A DNA stretch of 8,157 bases, from positions 1-8,157 of the forward strand of contig JALQTL010000436.1 of the NCBI GenBank assembly GCA_023260935.1, given 5' to 3'. The position numbers and the translations under genes were made by a program. The DNA is from Paracoccaceae bacterium (GTDB taxonomy: Bacteria > Pseudomonadota > Alphaproteobacteria > Rhodobacterales > Rhodobacteraceae). Positions 6,506-8,157 of the stretch are shown one piece after another. The notes beneath the pieces are model-generated. The model ran no database searches and had not been told where the DNA came from. It was given only the letters and a program-made list of their open reading frames with translations. How positions within the stretch are numbered: position 1 is the stretch's first letter; every line of letters begins with the position of its first letter.

Positions 6506-7162
6506 ATGTCTGTCCGCATCAATGACATTGCCCCCGATTTCACCGCCGAGTCGACAGCCGGGACGATCCGCTTCCATGAATGGCTGGGCGACAGTTATGG
6601 CATCATCTTCAGCCATCCGCGTGACTTTACCCCGGTATGCACCACTGAATTCGGTGCCGTCGCGCAACTGGCCGAGGAGTGGAAGAAGCGCAATACCAAG
6701 GTGATCGGCGTTTCGGTCGACTCGGTCGAAGACCACCAGAAATGGAAGCGCGACATCGAGGCGTTCGGGGGCAGTGCCGCCGAATTCCCGATCATCGACG
6801 ATACCAGCCTGTCTGTCGCCAAGGCCTATGACATGCTGCCGGCCGATTACTACCTGCCCGCCGAAGGCCGCACGCCAGCCAATACCGCCACCGTGCGCAC
6901 CGTCTATATCGTCGGGCCGGACAAGAAGGTTCGGCTGACCATGTCCTATCCGATGTCGGTGGGCCGGAACTTTGCCGAAATCCTTCGCGCGCTGGATGCG
7001 GTTCAGGCCACCGACGGCGTGCCGCTGGCCACGCCTGCGAACTGGCAGCCCGGTCAGGATGTGATCGTGGCGCTGGCCCTGTCGAACGAACAGGCCACGG
7101 AGAAATACGGCGCGCTGGACATCAAGCTGCCCTATCTGCGCTTTGCCAAGGCGCCGAAGTAA
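6506..7162 (+). CDS. 1-Cys peroxiredoxin (Prx6 type, AhpC/TSA superfamily)
   Basis: A 218-residue thiol peroxidase that reduces hydrogen peroxide and organic or lipid hydroperoxides in the cytoplasm. The peroxidatic cysteine is C45 in the signature PRDFTPVCTTE, with T42 and P43 forming the conserved active-site loop. C45 is the only cysteine in the protein, which fits the 1-Cys Prx6 class rather than the 2-Cys AhpC class, so reduction must depend on an external thiol. The Prx6-type C-terminal extension is present: PANWQPGQDVIVALAL at about 172-187 and a tail ending KLPYLRFAKAPK. Length matches the family. Start at 6506 is supported by AAGGAG (6493-6498), 7 nt before the ATG. The gene stands alone, divergent from the aldehyde dehydrogenase gene, and is closed by a strong terminator 23 bp after its stop. 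Peroxide-responsive control would be plausible, but no operator was recognised. Confidence 0.96.
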   Translation: MSVRINDIAPDFTAESTAGTIRFHEWLGDSYGIIFSHPRDFTPVCTTEFGAVAQLAEEWKKRNTKVIGVSVDSVEDHQKWKRDIEAFGGSAAEFPIIDDTSLSVAKAYDMLPADYYLPAEGRTPANTATVRTVYIVGPDKKVRLTMSYPMSVGRNFAEILRALDAVQATDGVPLATPANWQPGQDVIVALALSNEQATEKYGALDIKLPYLRFAKAPK

Positions 7163-7185
7163 TCGCAACCGGCCTGCCCTGCATG

Positions 7186-7213
7186 AAACCCCGGCCCGCG
7201 CCGGGGTTTTTTT
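7186..7213 (+). terminator. Intrinsic terminator of the peroxiredoxin gene
   Basis: Stem CCCCGGC/GCCGGGG (7189-7195 and 7200-7206) with loop CCGC, extended by AAA-TTT pairing, and followed directly by a run of seven T (7207-7213). It sits 23 bp after the TAA. Confidence 0.95.
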
Positions 7214-7252
7214 CTTTGACGTTGCGTCACGACGAACCTTGCACGATTATGT

Positions 7253-7281
7253 TTGAACGACGTTCACTGCCATGATATAAG
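7253..7281 (+). promoter_or_regulatory. Sigma-70-type promoter of the membrane-protein gene
   Basis: -35 TTGAAC (7253-7258), 17-bp spacer, -10 TATAAG (7276-7281), predicting a transcript start near 7287-7289 and a leader of only about 20 nt. The -35 box is contained in the first operator-like repeat, and the predicted start falls in the second. Confidence 0.65.
7254..7266. promoter_or_regulatory. Operator candidate 1 (TGAAC-n3-GTTCA)
   Basis: TGAACG-A-CGTTCA, a 6-1-6 perfect inverted repeat covering most of the -35 box. It shares the frame TGAAC-nnn-GTTCA with the site at 7284-7296; the centres are 30 bp apart, close to three helical turns. Confidence 0.65.
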
Positions 7282-7298
7282 CATGAACATTGTTCATG
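7282..7298. promoter_or_regulatory. Operator candidate 2 (CATGAACA-T-TGTTCATG)
   Basis: An 8-1-8 perfect inverted repeat of 17 bp immediately after the -10 box and across the predicted transcription start. It ends where the GGAG ribosome binding site (7298-7301, 7 nt before the ATG at 7309) begins. A protein bound here and at 7254-7266 would block RNA polymerase, a layout typical of repressors such as the TetR family; the regulator itself is not in the window. Confidence 0.65.
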
Positions 7299-7308
7299 GA
7301 GCGGCGCG

Positions 7309-8157
7309 ATGTATAGCCTGGCAGATACGGAAAAACTGGTTTCAGACGGGGTGCTTACCGCCGAACAGGCCCGGGTTATCGAGGCGCGGGCGCGTGAAAT
7401 TCTGGTTTCCTTGTCCATCAACAGCCTGCTTTGCGCGGGCATTCTGGCCGCAACCGGGGGCATGATCTTCTGGTTGGCCTCGGCTACGGCGGTGGCAGTG
7501 ACGGGCACGGTGCTTCTGGGGGTTGGTCTTCTGATCCTGTCCCGGGCAGGCGAAAGCGTCCGCATCTTCGGCAATGCGGCCGCACTGATTGGCGCGGGCA
7601 TGCTGATCGGCGGAGCCGGGATTGAACTGACGGACAAGTATCCCGATCAAGCCGGCTGGATCATGGCCGCAGGGGGCGCACTGGTGGTGGCCATCGCGGG
7701 CCGTGCGATGATCTGGGGCGGAATGACCACGCGCTTCGTTCAGGGCGCTATCGCGCTGATGGGGCTGACGCTTCATCTGGCGGGGGTGGGCGTTCTGGCG
7801 GCGGACCTTGAAATTGCAGGCCTCGGACGGGCGATGATCTTTCTGTACGCCTTTCTGGCCATTGCCGGGGCGGGCTGGCTGATTGATGTGCGTTTTGTCA
7901 CCGCGCTGGCGATCGCACCCTTCGCGCAAATTCTGGAAACCGGCACAAATTATTTCCACGCGGCCTATGTGTTCTATTCGCCGGAACCAACGCTGACGAT
8001 CCTTCAGATGGGCGCGCTTGCGGCTCCAATCCACGCCGCTCACATCGTAGTCGGCGTTCTCGAACAGGAGCTTCGTCTCCTTCTTGGCGGCCAGGTCCCA
8101 TTCCACAATGGCGCTCTTATCGCGCCCGTTACCCAAAGTACTTCGCTTTGCAGGGCA
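7309..8157 (+). CDS. DUF2157-like multi-pass membrane protein, interrupted near 8010
   Basis: The protein starts MYSLADTEKLVSDGVLT with a short cytoplasmic helical region (residues 1-35, including AEQARVIEARARE), typical of DUF2157 proteins, whose function is unknown. A series of hydrophobic segments follows at roughly 36-57, 59-78, 87-106, 116-136, 143-165, 172-193 and 196-209, then the motif-like NYFHAAYVFYSPEPT (214-228). The ATG is supported by GGAG 7 nt upstream and by the promoter and operator layout. The frame stays open to the window edge (283 codons), but only about 234 residues, to near 8010, look like the real protein. The remainder reads across the opposite strand of an S9 peptidase fragment, so its sequence is not trustworthy. 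The natural gene would be expected to continue with further membrane segments. The family assignment is by eye from the N-terminal pattern and topology. Confidence 0.75.
   Translation, partial: MYSLADTEKLVSDGVLTAEQARVIEARAREILVSLSINSLLCAGILAATGGMIFWLASATAVAVTGTVLLGVGLLILSRAGESVRIFGNAAALIGAGMLIGGAGIELTDKYPDQAGWIMAAGGALVVAIAGRAMIWGGMTTRFVQGAIALMGLTLHLAGVGVLAADLEIAGLGRAMIFLYAFLAIAGAGWLIDVRFVTALAIAPFAQILETGTNYFHAAYVFYSPEPTLTILQMGALAAPIHAAHIVVGVLEQELRLLLGGQVPFHNGALIAPVTQSTSLCRA
8011..8157 (-). CDS. Fragment of an S9-family (prolyl oligopeptidase-like) peptidase
   Basis: The minus strand from about 8136 down to 8011 encodes GNGRDKSAIVEWDLAAKK, ETKLLFENADYDVSGVDWSR and KRA. The pattern GRD-K-S/T-A, a TGK-like turn, E-LLFE and D-V-SG-SRKR is characteristic of the beta-propeller region of S9 dipeptidyl/acylaminoacyl peptidases. 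Beyond KRA the minus-strand translation (HLKDRQRWF) no longer resembles the family, because it becomes the antisense of the membrane-protein gene. The fragment has neither start nor catalytic domain and is truncated at both ends. The last about 27 bp (8131-8157) may be out of frame: another frame there gives SEVLWVT, which would fit the strand preceding GRD better, hinting at an indel. It is probably foreign to this contig. Confidence 0.6.

Noticed and set aside
6220..6525. Small plus-strand frame (101 codons) in the divergent spacer
   Set aside because: It overlaps the start regions of both flanking genes, has no ribosome binding site and has low-information composition.
6488..7168. Minus-strand frame of 226 codons
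   Set aside because: It is antisense to the complete peroxiredoxin gene.
7254..7298. Reading the GAAC/GTTC sites as LexA boxes
   Set aside because: The alphaproteobacterial LexA box is a direct repeat GTTC-n7-GTTC, and the Gram-positive one is CGAAC-n4-GTTCG. These sites are inverted repeats with a 3-bp centre, and no GTTC-n7-GTTC is present.
7342..8136. Minus-strand frame of 264 codons taken as one protein
   Set aside because: Only its first roughly 42 residues resemble an S9 peptidase; the rest is the complement of the membrane-protein gene, so the frame is a product of the junction.

Overview
The window looks like chromosomal DNA of an alphaproteobacterium, most likely a member of the Rhodobacteraceae. 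This is inferred from the high G+C content, codon use dominated by G/C third positions, the style of the encoded proteins, and two copies of a post-gene element of the type CCCCCGG-n-n-TATTT followed by a purine-rich AAGATGAAG-like tail, which I associate from memory with Rhodobacterales intergenic regions. No rRNA, tRNA, CRISPR array, insertion sequence or transposase was seen.

Left part (1-3214, minus strand): three co-directional genes that I do not recognise. In order of transcription they are a 360-residue coiled-coil protein (2132-3214), a 373-residue soluble protein (965-2086) and a third protein running off the left edge (1-889). Spacers of 45 and 75 bp suggest one transcription unit. 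Both spacers hold repeat-like hairpin sequence. This cluster is the best candidate for an uncharacterised system, but its function cannot be read from the sequence.

Middle part (3215-4766): a 118-bp divergent spacer rich in short palindromes separates the cluster from an M20-family (ArgE/DapE-type) zinc hydrolase on the plus strand (3333-4619). Its last codons lie inside the first hairpin of an intergenic element that continues to about 4690. A second strong hairpin at 4699-4727 separates it from the convergent aldehyde dehydrogenase gene.

Right part (4767-8157): an NAD(P)-dependent aldehyde dehydrogenase (minus, 4767-6236) is divergent from a 1-Cys peroxiredoxin of the Prx6 type (plus, 6506-7162), with 269 bp between them. 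The peroxiredoxin gene ends in a textbook intrinsic terminator. Next comes a well-formed promoter with two near-identical 13-bp inverted repeats, one over the -35 box and one at the expected transcription start. It drives a DUF2157-like multi-pass membrane protein starting at 7309.

From about 8010 to the right edge the sequence changes character. The minus strand there encodes a short piece of an S9-family (prolyl oligopeptidase-like) peptidase that interrupts the membrane-protein gene. An abrupt switch in opposite orientation at the end of a contig is most simply an assembly or amplification chimera, though a real rearrangement is not excluded. The genes in the window do not form a single pathway; the aldehyde dehydrogenase and peroxiredoxin are both detoxification enzymes but are transcribed apart.
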